Source of the DNA: Candidatus Tayloriibacteriota bacterium
Lineage (GTDB): Bacteria > Patescibacteriota > Minisyncoccia > Phycocordibacterales > PALSA-1337
Reading direction: 5' to 3'
DNA: 8,948 nucleotides
Assembly (NCBI GenBank): GCA_025353045.1
Contig: JANXRK010000027.1
Location: 1-8,948 of the forward strand
Shown here: piece after piece, positions 1 to 6,921 of the stretch
Layout: each line of letters starts with the position of its first letter
Position numbering within the stretch: position 1 is the first letter of the stretch
Translations under genes and position numbers: made by a program
The notes under the pieces: generated by a model
Database searches by the model: none
The model's input: the letters and a program-made list of their open reading frames with translations, nothing else
Told to the model about the DNA's origin: nothing

Positions 1-33
1 AGCCTCAATCCGATCGCGCGCATGAAAGTCTAA
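1..33 (+). CDS. Possible 3' end of an upstream plus-strand gene (partial)
   Basis: Reading from base 1 in the first frame gives ten sense codons (SLNPIARMKV) and then TAA at 31-33. The base composition resembles the GC-richer small gene that follows, and the strand is the same, so this may be the tail of an upstream gene. Ten codons cannot identify a family and such a run can occur by chance. The call is a weak inference. Confidence 0.2.
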   Translation, partial: SLNPIARMKV

Positions 34-133
34 ATGTCTGAATGTTTTTCTCATATTTCTTAATGATATATGAGTTGCATTTCAAACAAGAATTTTCAAA
101 TCCACTGCGACTTGGGTCAAAGCTCTATTTCTC

Positions 134-155
134 TTCCTCGGTTTCTTCCTCGGTT
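134..155 (+). repeat. Short tandem duplication in the hydrophobic segment
   Basis: The 10-mer TTCCTCGGTT occurs at 134-143 and again at 146-155, a 12-bp period. The period keeps the reading frame and yields FLGF followed by FLGY in the frame of the small plus-strand gene. It lies in the open stretch upstream of that gene's GTG codon. Confidence 0.6.
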
Positions 156-175
156 ATCATTGGAAGGTCGAAAAC

Positions 176-382
176 GTGAACAATGCCTGGCGACAAGCAG
201 CCTCACCGATCTTCGCCGCCCGATATGCCGAAGCAAAAATTCCTACGGCGACGCCTAAGGACTTAGTTCGGGCGTTGGATGCGTACGAGGACGTGAAGGA
301 TGATGTCGTTGGATATAAGTCGAACGAACATCCGCCGACCGTGCTACTCATCTTGAAGGGTGAAGTCCACGCGTCCCGGTGA
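176..382 (+). CDS. Small hypothetical protein, probably N-terminally membrane-anchored; start uncertain
   Basis: From the GTG at 176 this frame encodes 68 residues (MNNAWRQAASPIF... to ...EVHASR) and ends with TGA at 380-382. I do not recognise the family. The product has a basic/aromatic start and an acidic helical stretch (DLVRALDAYEDVKDDV, about residues 29-44). GGAAGG at 162-167 sits 8 nt before the GTG and is a fair ribosome-binding site. However, the same frame is open back to base 74, after a TGA at 71-73. That upstream part encodes a compact hydrophobic run (ALFLFLGFFLGYHW) preceded by TWVK, which looks like a real single membrane anchor. No ATG, GTG or TTG lies in that part, only an ATT at 92. 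The true protein may therefore start at ATT 92, or the reading may be shifted by one base from the ATG at 70. An intrinsic terminator 26 nt downstream on the same strand supports a real transcription unit. GC is about 57% at 181-300, unlike the neighbouring DNA. Confidence 0.5.
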   Translation: MNNAWRQAASPIFAARYAEAKIPTATPKDLVRALDAYEDVKDDVVGYKSNEHPPTVLLILKGEVHASR

Positions 383-394
383 TACGTAATCACC
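378..394 (+). repeat. Hairpin overlapping the stop codon of the small gene
   Basis: GGTGAT (378-383) and ATCACC (389-394) form a perfect 6-bp stem around a 5-nt loop. The TGA stop at 380-382 lies in the left arm. No T-run follows, so it is not a terminator itself, but it stands just ahead of one and may protect the transcript end. Confidence 0.45.
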
Positions 395-407
395 ATCAAC
401 CGAAGAT

Positions 408-436
408 GGACTCCAGCGATGGGGTCCGCTTTTTTT
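408..436 (+). terminator. Rho-independent terminator of the small plus-strand gene
   Basis: GGACTCC (408-414) pairs with GGGGTCC (421-427), with one T-G wobble and a 6-nt loop AGCGAT. GC and then seven T (430-436) follow. This is a textbook intrinsic terminator for plus-strand transcription, placed 26 nt after the stop of the small gene. Confidence 0.8.
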
Positions 437-450
437 GCAAAAATTCATCA

Positions 451-470
451 TTGCATGATCACATCAGCAA
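451..470. repeat. Small inverted repeat, possible weak end signal for the minus-strand operon
   Basis: TTGC-A-TGAT (451-459) pairs with ATCA-GCAA (463-470) around a CAC loop: 8 bp with one bulged A. Read on the minus strand it is followed, six bases later, by ATTTTTG. It could be a weak terminator for transcripts that run past the RND gene, but the spacing is poor. Confidence 0.25.
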
Positions 471-735
471 GATTCAATGAAAGAGTGATAAAGATAACTA
501 TCGTAAAAAAAGTAAAAACTATCCACCTGGCAAATAAATGATTAGGGTTATGCTTTCAGATTTCAAAATCAGAGAAACTTTTATGAATGTCTTTCATTAG
601 ATAATGAGCAGATTTAAAAAGAATGTATATAGAAAACAGTAGAGTTGTTATTTTTAAGTAAAATTGAGATGAAAGTTAAGAGTGAGAAGATTTGAATAAG
701 ATTTGGTATTTCAGGCACCAAGAACTCTAAATAAG

Positions 736-775
736 ATGAATATATCTTAAAAATATGTAGATTTTTTTTATTCAT
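736..775 (-). terminator. Weak AT-only hairpin just after the RND stop codon
   Basis: ATGAAT (736-741) and ATTCAT (770-775) are inverted repeats. Inside them, A/T-rich arms at 749-756 and 761-768 pair around a GTAG loop with one mismatch. It begins 8 nt beyond the stop of the RND gene. The stem holds almost no G-C pairs and no proper T-run follows on the minus strand, so a role in ending or protecting the operon mRNA is only a possibility. Confidence 0.2.
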
Positions 776-783
776 ACTTTCAT

Positions 784-3700
784 CTAATTTTCCCCTTCCG
801 TCCCCCTCATCAACACCAAATAGAAAGCTGGTACAAAGAAGAGTGTTAAGAATGATGACAATGTTAAACCAAAGATCACTGCACTTCCTAATGCTTGCCA
901 GAATTCATCAGACAAAGTAACTGGTAGGATTCCGAAGATCGTACAAAGTGAAGTGATAAAGATCGCCTCAAGTCGTGACTTTCCTGCATCGGCGATAGCA
1001 TCTTCAAATGGAATGCCACTCTTGAGATTGAGGTTTATTTTATCAACCAAGATGATTGAGTTCTTCACCACAATTCCAAAGAGGGCCAAAATACCGATAA
1101 GAGCTGGAAGTCCCAAAGACACATTGAATGTTGCCATACCGAGAAATACTCCAATCAAAGCCAAAGGAATCGGTACAAGGACGATGAGAGCCTTACGGAA
1201 TGAATTGAACTGGATAACGAGAGTGGCGATGATGAGGAAAATCGCAATCACCATAGCACGGATGATAGAAGCAAATGACTCTGCATTCTGTTCGTTTTCT
1301 CCACCATACGAGATGATATATCCTGCTGGGACTTTATAATCAGTAATTTTCTTTTGGAAAGCAGCCACAATGATTGGACCATTTGTACTTGAATCAGCAC
1401 CAGCAGATAGAACCACTGTTCTCTTTTGATCAATACGAGTAATGACATTCACCGCAGGTTTCAATTCTATTTTTGAAACATCTTTGAGATACACTGGTTG
1501 CTTTTGAGTATTAAGAATTTGAAGATTTTGAATTGATTCCAAATCAGGAAGTGATTCTTTATCAAATGTAGTGATAAGTTTTATTTCCTTCTCCCCTTTT
1601 ACAATCTTAGCGATTTCAACATCAGAAATTGCAGTTCGTAGAACTGAGCCAACATACGCAGCAGTGAGATTGTTTCTCTGGAGTGCAGATTGATCGAGAG
1701 TGAATGTGTATTCTGGAACAGAGTCTTTGATCGATGTATCGATATTGATTACACCTGGGATGGTAGAAAGTGGTACTCGTAAATCACTCATGATCTTGGT
1801 CAAAACAGTAAGATCGTCTCCAGAGATATGCGCTTCAAAAGCAGAACCAGCCGGAGGACCTCCCGCGGCCACAGAAACATTTATTTTAATATCAGGGATA
1901 TTTGCATTAATTAAGTCTTTTCGAATGGTATCGGTGAGGGTGTACGATTTCATTGAACGTTCTTTCTTGTCCTTCAGGGTGATATTTATTGATGAAATAT
2001 TTGAAGAACCAATAGAACCTCCAGTAAATTTTCCTGAAGCTGGACTGGCTTGTCCGATCAACGTTGAATAACTAATGATATCTGGATATTTTGTGAGTTG
2101 AGCTTCAATTAGTTTTGTCTTTTCATTTGTTGCATCAAGGCTAGAACCAACTGGAGTGCTCATATCGACATAGATATAGTCTTGATCTGAGATTGGAAAG
2201 AATTCATTTCGAACAACACCAGTTGCCACGAGAGCAATACTTCCAAAGAAAAGAAGTGTAACCATTCCTATGACTAATCTTCGTTTCTTCTTGTCAAAAA
2301 TATAATAACGAAGAGTTTTTTCGTAAATAGGAATAAAGTAATGGAAGTTAATAATTCCGTGAATTAAACGATCGGTCAACGTATCGTGGTCTTTATTTCC
2401 TTGGGCTGCCAATTTTTCTTTGATGAGCTTGTCACTCTTCCATTCAGTATCCATCAGTCGCGCATTCTCTTTCATCTTTGGCACCCCACCCTTTTCATAC
2501 CACCAAATGAGCCAACCTTCGATAATGAGAGAAATGATCCCAAGAACGATTTGGATTCCGCCACCGTCATAGAACATCAATCCAGTAAAGACGATCAAAA
2601 GTCCTTCAATGATAAAGAAAAATCTCTTGATCAAACGAATTCTCTCCAAAATAGCAGCAAGTGGATGGTTGATCATCAAAGCGATGAAAAGTGATGCGAT
2701 GAGTGTGATAGAAACAGTTACAGGAATTGATTTGAGATATTGACCGACGATTCCTGAAGCAAAAAGCAAAGGCAAAAAGGCCCACACTGTCGCAAGTGTC
2801 GTCGTTGTCAAAACCCATTTAAAGTCATTGAGCACTAAAAGCACCGCCTCCTCCGGAGTGAATTTTCCAGTGTTCAGATATTGTTTTGTAGCTGATACCA
2901 CCACTATAGCATCATCCACAAGTAAGCCGAGAGCGAGGATAAGTGAGAATAGAGATAGGAAGTTCAACGTCATTCCCAAAGCGTGCAAAACTCCAAAACT
3001 TACAAAGAACACAAGTGGAATAGCCAAGCCAGCAACGAAAGCTTCTTTGAGTCCTACAATCAAGAAAAGAATAATACATACGAGCAAAACGGTAATCAAA
3101 AAGTCATGACTCAATTGATCAAAACTAACTCGCACCTGCTTTGCGAGATCCATGGTTGTTCCATAAGTGATTCCAGGAGCAAAAGATTTCAATTGATCAT
3201 CAACCGTTTTCTTCGCAGAATCAACAGTATCCAAAACAGAAGCACCTTGTCGTTTGATCAAAGAAAGACTAATAGAATTTTTTGACTCCGCCCCACCTTG
3301 TGATAGTCGTGAATATGAAGTTTTCTTAATTGCCTTTTCAGTAACTTTTGCTATGTCTTTAAGTAAAATAGTTCCGCCATCAGGACTATGAGAAACGGGG
3401 ATTCGAGCAATGTCTGCAATATCAGTCATTCGTCCATCAACACGAACTGGGAAAATGAGACTCTTGTTCTCAAAATTTCCAGAAGGTATAGCCGTATTTG
3501 CTGAAAGGACCGCTCTATTTGCATCATCTGTAGTTACTCCATAGAAAAGTAAACGATCTGGTTGATATGCTATTTCGTATTCGAGTTCATCTCCTCCATA
3601 AATCTGAATTTCTCGAACTCCAGGATTTTTTTCAAGCTCGTCTTTGATTTGATCAATATAGTTATGAAGTGTAAATCCATCATAAGGTCCTGTAAGAGAA

Positions 3701-4197
3701 ATAGACCAAATAGGCGCATCATCAAGTGAAATTTCACTTACAACAGGTTCTTCTGCATCAGTTGAGATATCGTTTTTAACTGTTGCAATCTTATCTCGAA
3801 GATTTCGGATTGCGTCTTCAAGGTTTTCACTGGCATTAAATTCTACTTGAATTGATGAAAATGAATTCGAAGATTTTGAAGTTAGTTTATTCAAGCCCTT
3901 AAGCCCAGAAAGTTTCGCTTCAATTTTCTTTGTAACAAATTCTTCAACATCTGAAGGCGAGGCTCCAGGATAAAAAGTAGAGACGATGGCGATTGGAATC
4001 TTGATTTCAGGATTTGATTCTCGAGGAAGACTTAAGAATGAATAAATTCCCCATACAGAAATGATGAAGATAAGTAAAATAACTACTCGGAAGTTTGTGA
4101 CGAAGAAGTTTAGCCATGTATTCCGCAACTCAGGTCGAAACTCCAGTCGCTCCAAATATCTACTATCTGATGATTTATCTTTATTTTTTATATCCAT
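784..4197 (-). CDS. RND-family efflux permease with an apparent extra pair of membrane helices
   Basis: The protein has 1137 residues, ATG at 4197 and stop TAG. It is an inner-membrane proton-driven exporter of the RND (HAE1/AcrB-like) superfamily. The N-terminus is a charged cytoplasmic stretch of about 35 residues, followed by TM1 (~36-57) and a first extracytoplasmic region to ~365. TM2-6 span ~366-514. Two further hydrophobic segments (~525-543 and ~547-566) are not in the standard 12-helix plan. A cytoplasmic loop runs to ~638, then TM7 (~640-661), a second extracytoplasmic region (662-975) and TM8-12 (~976-1128). The proton-relay residues match AcrB: Asp428-Asp429 in GLLVDDAIVVV, Lys1045 in GIVVKNSIILV, and Arg1075 and Thr1082. 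In TM4 the usual Glu-Asn after DDAIVVV is Ser-Ala. The substrate cannot be told. It follows the adaptor gene by 14 bp with no Shine-Dalgarno visible, so it is probably co-transcribed with it. No TolC-type outer-membrane channel is present in the window. Confidence 0.93.
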   Translation of the reverse strand: MDIKNKDKSSDSRYLERLEFRPELRNTWLNFFVTNFRVVILLIFIISVWGIYSFLSLPRESNPEIKIPIAIVSTFYPGASPSDVEEFVTKKIEAKLSGLKGLNKLTSKSSNSFSSIQVEFNASENLEDAIRNLRDKIATVKNDISTDAEEPVVSEISLDDAPIWSISLTGPYDGFTLHNYIDQIKDELEKNPGVREIQIYGGDELEYEIAYQPDRLLFYGVTTDDANRAVLSANTAIPSGNFENKSLIFPVRVDGRMTDIADIARIPVSHSPDGGTILLKDIAKVTEKAIKKTSYSRLSQGGAESKNSISLSLIKRQGASVLDTVDSAKKTVDDQLKSFAPGITYGTTMDLAKQVRVSFDQLSHDFLITVLLVCIILFLIVGLKEAFVAGLAIPLVFFVSFGVLHALGMTLNFLSLFSLILALGLLVDDAIVVVSATKQYLNTGKFTPEEAVLLVLNDFKWVLTTTTLATVWAFLPLLFASGIVGQYLKSIPVTVSITLIASLFIALMINHPLAAILERIRLIKRFFFIIEGLLIVFTGLMFYDGGGIQIVLGIISLIIEGWLIWWYEKGGVPKMKENARLMDTEWKSDKLIKEKLAAQGNKDHDTLTDRLIHGIINFHYFIPIYEKTLRYYIFDKKKRRLVIGMVTLLFFGSIALVATGVVRNEFFPISDQDYIYVDMSTPVGSSLDATNEKTKLIEAQLTKYPDIISYSTLIGQASPASGKFTGGSIGSSNISSINITLKDKKERSMKSYTLTDTIRKDLINANIPDIKINVSVAAGGPPAGSAFEAHISGDDLTVLTKIMSDLRVPLSTIPGVINIDTSIKDSVPEYTFTLDQSALQRNNLTAAYVGSVLRTAISDVEIAKIVKGEKEIKLITTFDKESLPDLESIQNLQILNTQKQPVYLKDVSKIELKPAVNVITRIDQKRTVVLSAGADSSTNGPIIVAAFQKKITDYKVPAGYIISYGGENEQNAESFASIIRAMVIAIFLIIATLVIQFNSFRKALIVLVPIPLALIGVFLGMATFNVSLGLPALIGILALFGIVVKNSIILVDKINLNLKSGIPFEDAIADAGKSRLEAIFITSLCTIFGILPVTLSDEFWQALGSAVIFGLTLSSFLTLFFVPAFYLVLMRGTEGEN

Positions 4198-4211
4198 GTG
4201 GTATTGAACAA

Positions 4212-5732
4212 TTATTGTACAGTTACATTCTCACCTTCTTCTAGCTCGTAGACAGGAGTAACTATCTTCATATCTGAATTGATACCACTTGTAACTTCAA
4301 CGAAGTCGCCTTGGATTTTTCCAATGATCACAGCATGCTTTACGATTTTTGAATCAGGATCAAGAGTAAAGACAAAAGCATCTCCTGGAATTATTTTTAC
4401 ATCTTGGATTGGCAAAAGATATTTCTGTGATTCAAGTGTTGATGCAGATGTCTCTGTTGAATTAATTGAAACTGAAATGTTTTGGCCAATAACCAGATCA
4501 GAAGATTCTCCATTATCTACTGATATTTTAACTTCCACTTTTTTATTTGATTGATTGACACTTGGAGCTACACTTACAACTGTTCCAGTAATCTTTCCAT
4601 CAATTAAAACTTTTGCGCTACTTTTAATTCTTTCTAAGTCTTCCCCACTAGCATAGGCACGTACCTGAAGACCTCCTCCACCTACAATAGTCGCAATGAG
4701 TTGGCCAGGCTGAGCGAGCTCACCTGTTCGTAAAGGTAATGCAGCAATCTTTCCAGTAATCGGCGATATAAATATTGTCTTTGTCAATTGAGCTTCGAGA
4801 TTATTCACAACAGCTTGAGCAGAAGACATCTGAGCATTTGCTAAAGATCCATAACTTAGATTTGCATTTGATAGTCCGGATTTTGCGGAGATTAAAGTCG
4901 ATGAGATAGTGTTAGTTTTGCTTCGATCCGCAGTCACTGTATCTTGCCATTTATTGAGAGCAATAGTGTCGGGTGATGAGGGTGTTTTCGATGTTGCTGT
5001 ATTGATTGCTGTAGCAATTTGATCCAGGAATACTGATGTATTTTCAATATTGATTTGTGAGGTCGAAAGAACTTTTACAATTTCTCCATTTTCTGAAGAT
5101 ATAGATAGACCCTTCATGTTTTCATTCCAGGCTTCTTGAATATTTGGAAAGTTTAAATAAAAGTCTCTAATAGAATTATTAAGTTTCGAATCTGAAATAA
5201 AAAAAGAAAGCTGAGGGTTATTTCCTGTACTCTTATATAAGAACTGATCGATATCAGAGTTTACAATTTTATTTGCAGTACTGTAACTATTGTGAATAGT
5301 TTCAAGGGCTGAGCTTTTTGCAGAATCAAGTGACATACTGCTTCCTGTGTATTGACCCTGAGCCAAAGCCAATCCAGCCCGAGCTTGGTCGAGTTGAGCG
5401 CGGATATCGGCATTTTGTAGTACTACCAACGTTTGCCCAACCACAACACTATCCCCTATTTGAGCATCAATACTTGTTACTGGTGCAGAGATCTGGCTTT
5501 TAATGTCTGCCTGAGAAACTGATTCGACAATACCATCTGCTGAAACTTTTGAAAGATCATTTCTAAAATTTGTCACTTCAATAAGATTAACTTTCTTTGT
5601 ATTCGAAAGATTTGCTTGCGGTGCTTTATTTCTGCTCGCTACTCTTCCGGCAATGATCATGGCAATGATTACTACGATTCCAGTAGCCGACGAAATAACC
5701 ACGTGACTTTTAATATATGTAAGTATTTTCAT
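4212..5732 (-). CDS. RND efflux adaptor (HlyD/AcrA-type membrane fusion protein) with an enlarged helical domain
   Basis: The protein has 506 residues, ATG at 5732 and stop TAA. It is the extracytoplasmic adaptor expected to work with the RND permease encoded 14 bp downstream. Residues ~11-29 form an uncleaved signal-anchor helix; there is no lipobox cysteine. The first half of the lipoyl/barrel-sandwich domain is at ~64-108 (SAPVTSIDAQIGDSVVVGQTL). A long helical section fills ~110-316. The second lipoyl half follows at ~320-350 (SPITGKIAALPLRTGELAQPG). A beta-barrel spans ~353-425 and a membrane-proximal C-terminal domain ~430-506. In AcrA-like proteins the coiled-coil hairpin is much shorter; here ~140-280 looks like an inserted helical bundle rich in Ser, Asn and Asp. 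The upstream dnaJ-family gene ends 14 bp before this start. The assignment to the adaptor family is firm; the transported substrate is unknown. Confidence 0.9.
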   Translation of the reverse strand: MKILTYIKSHVVISSATGIVVIIAMIIAGRVASRNKAPQANLSNTKKVNLIEVTNFRNDLSKVSADGIVESVSQADIKSQISAPVTSIDAQIGDSVVVGQTLVVLQNADIRAQLDQARAGLALAQGQYTGSSMSLDSAKSSALETIHNSYSTANKIVNSDIDQFLYKSTGNNPQLSFFISDSKLNNSIRDFYLNFPNIQEAWNENMKGLSISSENGEIVKVLSTSQINIENTSVFLDQIATAINTATSKTPSSPDTIALNKWQDTVTADRSKTNTISSTLISAKSGLSNANLSYGSLANAQMSSAQAVVNNLEAQLTKTIFISPITGKIAALPLRTGELAQPGQLIATIVGGGGLQVRAYASGEDLERIKSSAKVLIDGKITGTVVSVAPSVNQSNKKVEVKISVDNGESSDLVIGQNISVSINSTETSASTLESQKYLLPIQDVKIIPGDAFVFTLDPDSKIVKHAVIIGKIQGDFVEVTSGINSDMKIVTPVYELEEGENVTVQ

Positions 5733-5738
5733 ATTTTT

Positions 5739-5744
5739 ATTATA
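5739..5744 (-). promoter_or_regulatory. TATAAT hexamer just upstream of the adaptor gene
   Basis: A perfect -10 consensus on the minus strand ends 6 nt before the adaptor ATG. If used, transcription would begin at about the ATG and give a leaderless mRNA. The -35 position (5762-5767) reads TTAAAG, a poor match. The 14-bp gap and the AT-richness make a chance hit possible. AGGA, about 12 nt before the ATG, is a weak and distant ribosome-binding site. Confidence 0.25.
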
Positions 5745-5746
5745 TC

Positions 5747-6622
5747 CTATAGACCTTCTTTCTTTAATTCTTCAATCAGTTTTTGTGCAGCTTTTGAGAT
5801 TTTCTTTGGCATTTCTACTTTTGTAACGATAAGTAAATCCCCTCTTCGTCCTCGCTCATCTGGAACTCCTTTTTGTCGAACCCGAAGGATTTCATTGTGT
5901 GTTGTGCCCGCTGGAATTTTTAATTCTATTTTTCCATCGAGTGTATCAATATCTAGTGTTGCTCCTAGAAGTGCTGTTGTCAGTTTTAGATCAAGTTCCA
6001 TTACAAGGTTAAAGCTTTCTTTTCTGAAAACATCATGCTCGGTGACCCAAACTCTGACGATTAGATCTCCTCTTCCTCCAGGACCTTCTTCACCTTTACC
6101 TTGGACTCGTAGTCCTTGGCCATTTTCGATTCCGGCTGGAATTTTTACTGCTATTTTTTCTTTATGTATTATTATCTCTTTTTCTAAACCAAAAATAGAT
6201 TCTTTGAATGAAAGTTGAACATCAACAGTTATATTTGCGCCTTTTCGTGGTCGACGTCCGCCACCTCCCCCAAAAAATTCTCCAAAAATATCCCCTAGAT
6301 CGAATTCGAATGATTGACCATTTTGACCTTGCTGGCGAGTGAATTGAGAAAAGTCAAAGCCACCTCCATTGAATCCTCCTCCGAAACCTCCACCTTGTCC
6401 ATCGCCAAAACCACTTGGTCCATCGGATCCAAATGTATCGTACTGCTGTCGCTTCTGATCGTCAGACAGAGTTGTATATGCTTCGTTTATTTCCTTGAAC
6501 TTAGCATCGTTACCCTGATTCTTATCAGGATGATGTTCATGAGCAAGTTTTCGAAAGGCTTTCTTAATATCTTCTTTTGATGCACTTTTCTCAACGCCAA
6601 GGGTTTTGTAATGATCTTTCAT
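5747..6622 (-). CDS. dnaJ: DnaJ-family Hsp40 co-chaperone lacking the zinc-finger domain
   Basis: The protein has 291 residues, ATG at 6622 and stop TAG. It should deliver unfolded clients to DnaK and stimulate DnaK's ATPase in the cytoplasm. The J-domain occupies residues 1-~65, with the essential HPD triad at 31-33. A Gly/Phe-rich linker follows at ~64-123 with repeated GGGF units. Substrate-binding C-terminal domains I (~128-205) and II (~206-275) come next. The four CxxCxGxG zinc motifs of canonical DnaJ (usually ~375 residues) are absent: domain I runs straight from FGLEKEIIIHKEK into IAVKIPAGIENGQGLRV. The protein has no cysteine at all. By architecture it is class B (CbpA/DnaJB-like). 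I use dnaJ because of its position beside dnaK, but cbpA would be equally defensible. It is followed 14 bp later by the efflux adaptor gene, so it probably heads that operon. No ribosome-binding site is visible. Confidence 0.92.
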   Translation of the reverse strand: MKDHYKTLGVEKSASKEDIKKAFRKLAHEHHPDKNQGNDAKFKEINEAYTTLSDDQKRQQYDTFGSDGPSGFGDGQGGGFGGGFNGGGFDFSQFTRQQGQNGQSFEFDLGDIFGEFFGGGGGRRPRKGANITVDVQLSFKESIFGLEKEIIIHKEKIAVKIPAGIENGQGLRVQGKGEEGPGGRGDLIVRVWVTEHDVFRKESFNLVMELDLKLTTALLGATLDIDTLDGKIELKIPAGTTHNEILRVRQKGVPDERGRRGDLLIVTKVEMPKKISKAAQKLIEELKKEGL

Positions 6623-6623
6623 G

Positions 6624-6645
6624 TTGGTTTGTAATTATATACCAA
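6624..6645 (-). promoter_or_regulatory. Candidate dnaJ promoter (-10 box) within a short inverted repeat
   Basis: TATAAT on the minus strand lies at 6639-6634, 11 nt before the dnaJ ATG, so the leader would be only about 5 nt. The -35 region (TACACT at 6662-6657) is weak. The box sits between inverted 5-mers TTGGT (6624-6628) and ACCAA (6641-6645), an arrangement that could be an operator. No CIRCE element (TTAGCACTC-N9-GAGTGCTAA) is present. The -10 match is exact; the rest is inference. Confidence 0.4.
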
Positions 6646-6835
6646 AGAGATTTTTAAGTGTAGTTTTAACTTTTTGCTAAAGTTTCTAGTTCAATATCAC
6701 CTAATTCACCCAAGATTATTTTCGGTCGGCAAATTCTCTTTTGAATTAGGACGACGTAAAATGAAGAAATGAAAAAACTTTGCGCAATTTTCGGAAAGCG
6801 AACGTAATGAAATCCAAATACAGCGAATGCTTCAC

Positions 6836-6863
6836 AAAAAAACGTACAACTTCAAAAGAAGTT
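6836..6863 (-). terminator. Weak minus-strand terminator candidate downstream of dnaK
   Basis: On the minus strand AACTTC-TTTT-GAAGTT (6863-6848) forms a perfect 6-bp hairpin, and seven T follow after a 5-nt gap (6842-6836). Low G-C content in the stem and the gap make it a weak terminator. It could end dnaK transcripts and separate dnaK from the dnaJ operon, or let some readthrough pass. Confidence 0.35.
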
Positions 6864-6921
6864 TCTTGTCTCCGAAATTACACTGCAGCTCAACAATGGC
6901 GAAGCTTAAGCATTATCCAAT

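Larger units (their letters stand above)
437..783. other. AT-rich intergenic stretch without a convincing gene
   Basis: These 347 bp lie between the plus-strand terminator and the 3' end of the RND gene. Composition drops sharply (13 of 60 bases are G or C at 601-660). The longest thing noticed is a 20-codon ATG frame at 538-600 with no ribosome-binding site, which I do not call. No tRNA-like fold or repeat array is visible. Two weak hairpins are listed separately. A promoter for plus-strand genes is not evident. Confidence 0.6.

Noticed and set aside
70..258. 62-codon plus-strand ATG frame at the left
   Set aside because: Its product is low in recognisable pattern, and it overlaps a neighbouring frame that has a better protein character and a terminator. 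Only its ATG is of interest, as a possible original start if a one-base shift occurred.
157..399. 80-codon minus-strand frame opposite the small gene
   Set aside because: It is antisense to the more plausible plus-strand gene, has no ribosome-binding site, and the terminator in this region faces the other way.
538..600. 20-codon plus-strand ATG frame in the AT-rich spacer
   Set aside because: Too short, with no ribosome-binding site and no terminator; expected by chance.
953..3285. Several plus-strand frames of 93-128 codons inside the RND gene
   Set aside because: They are antisense shadows of a clearly conserved permease, and their products show no domain-like pattern.
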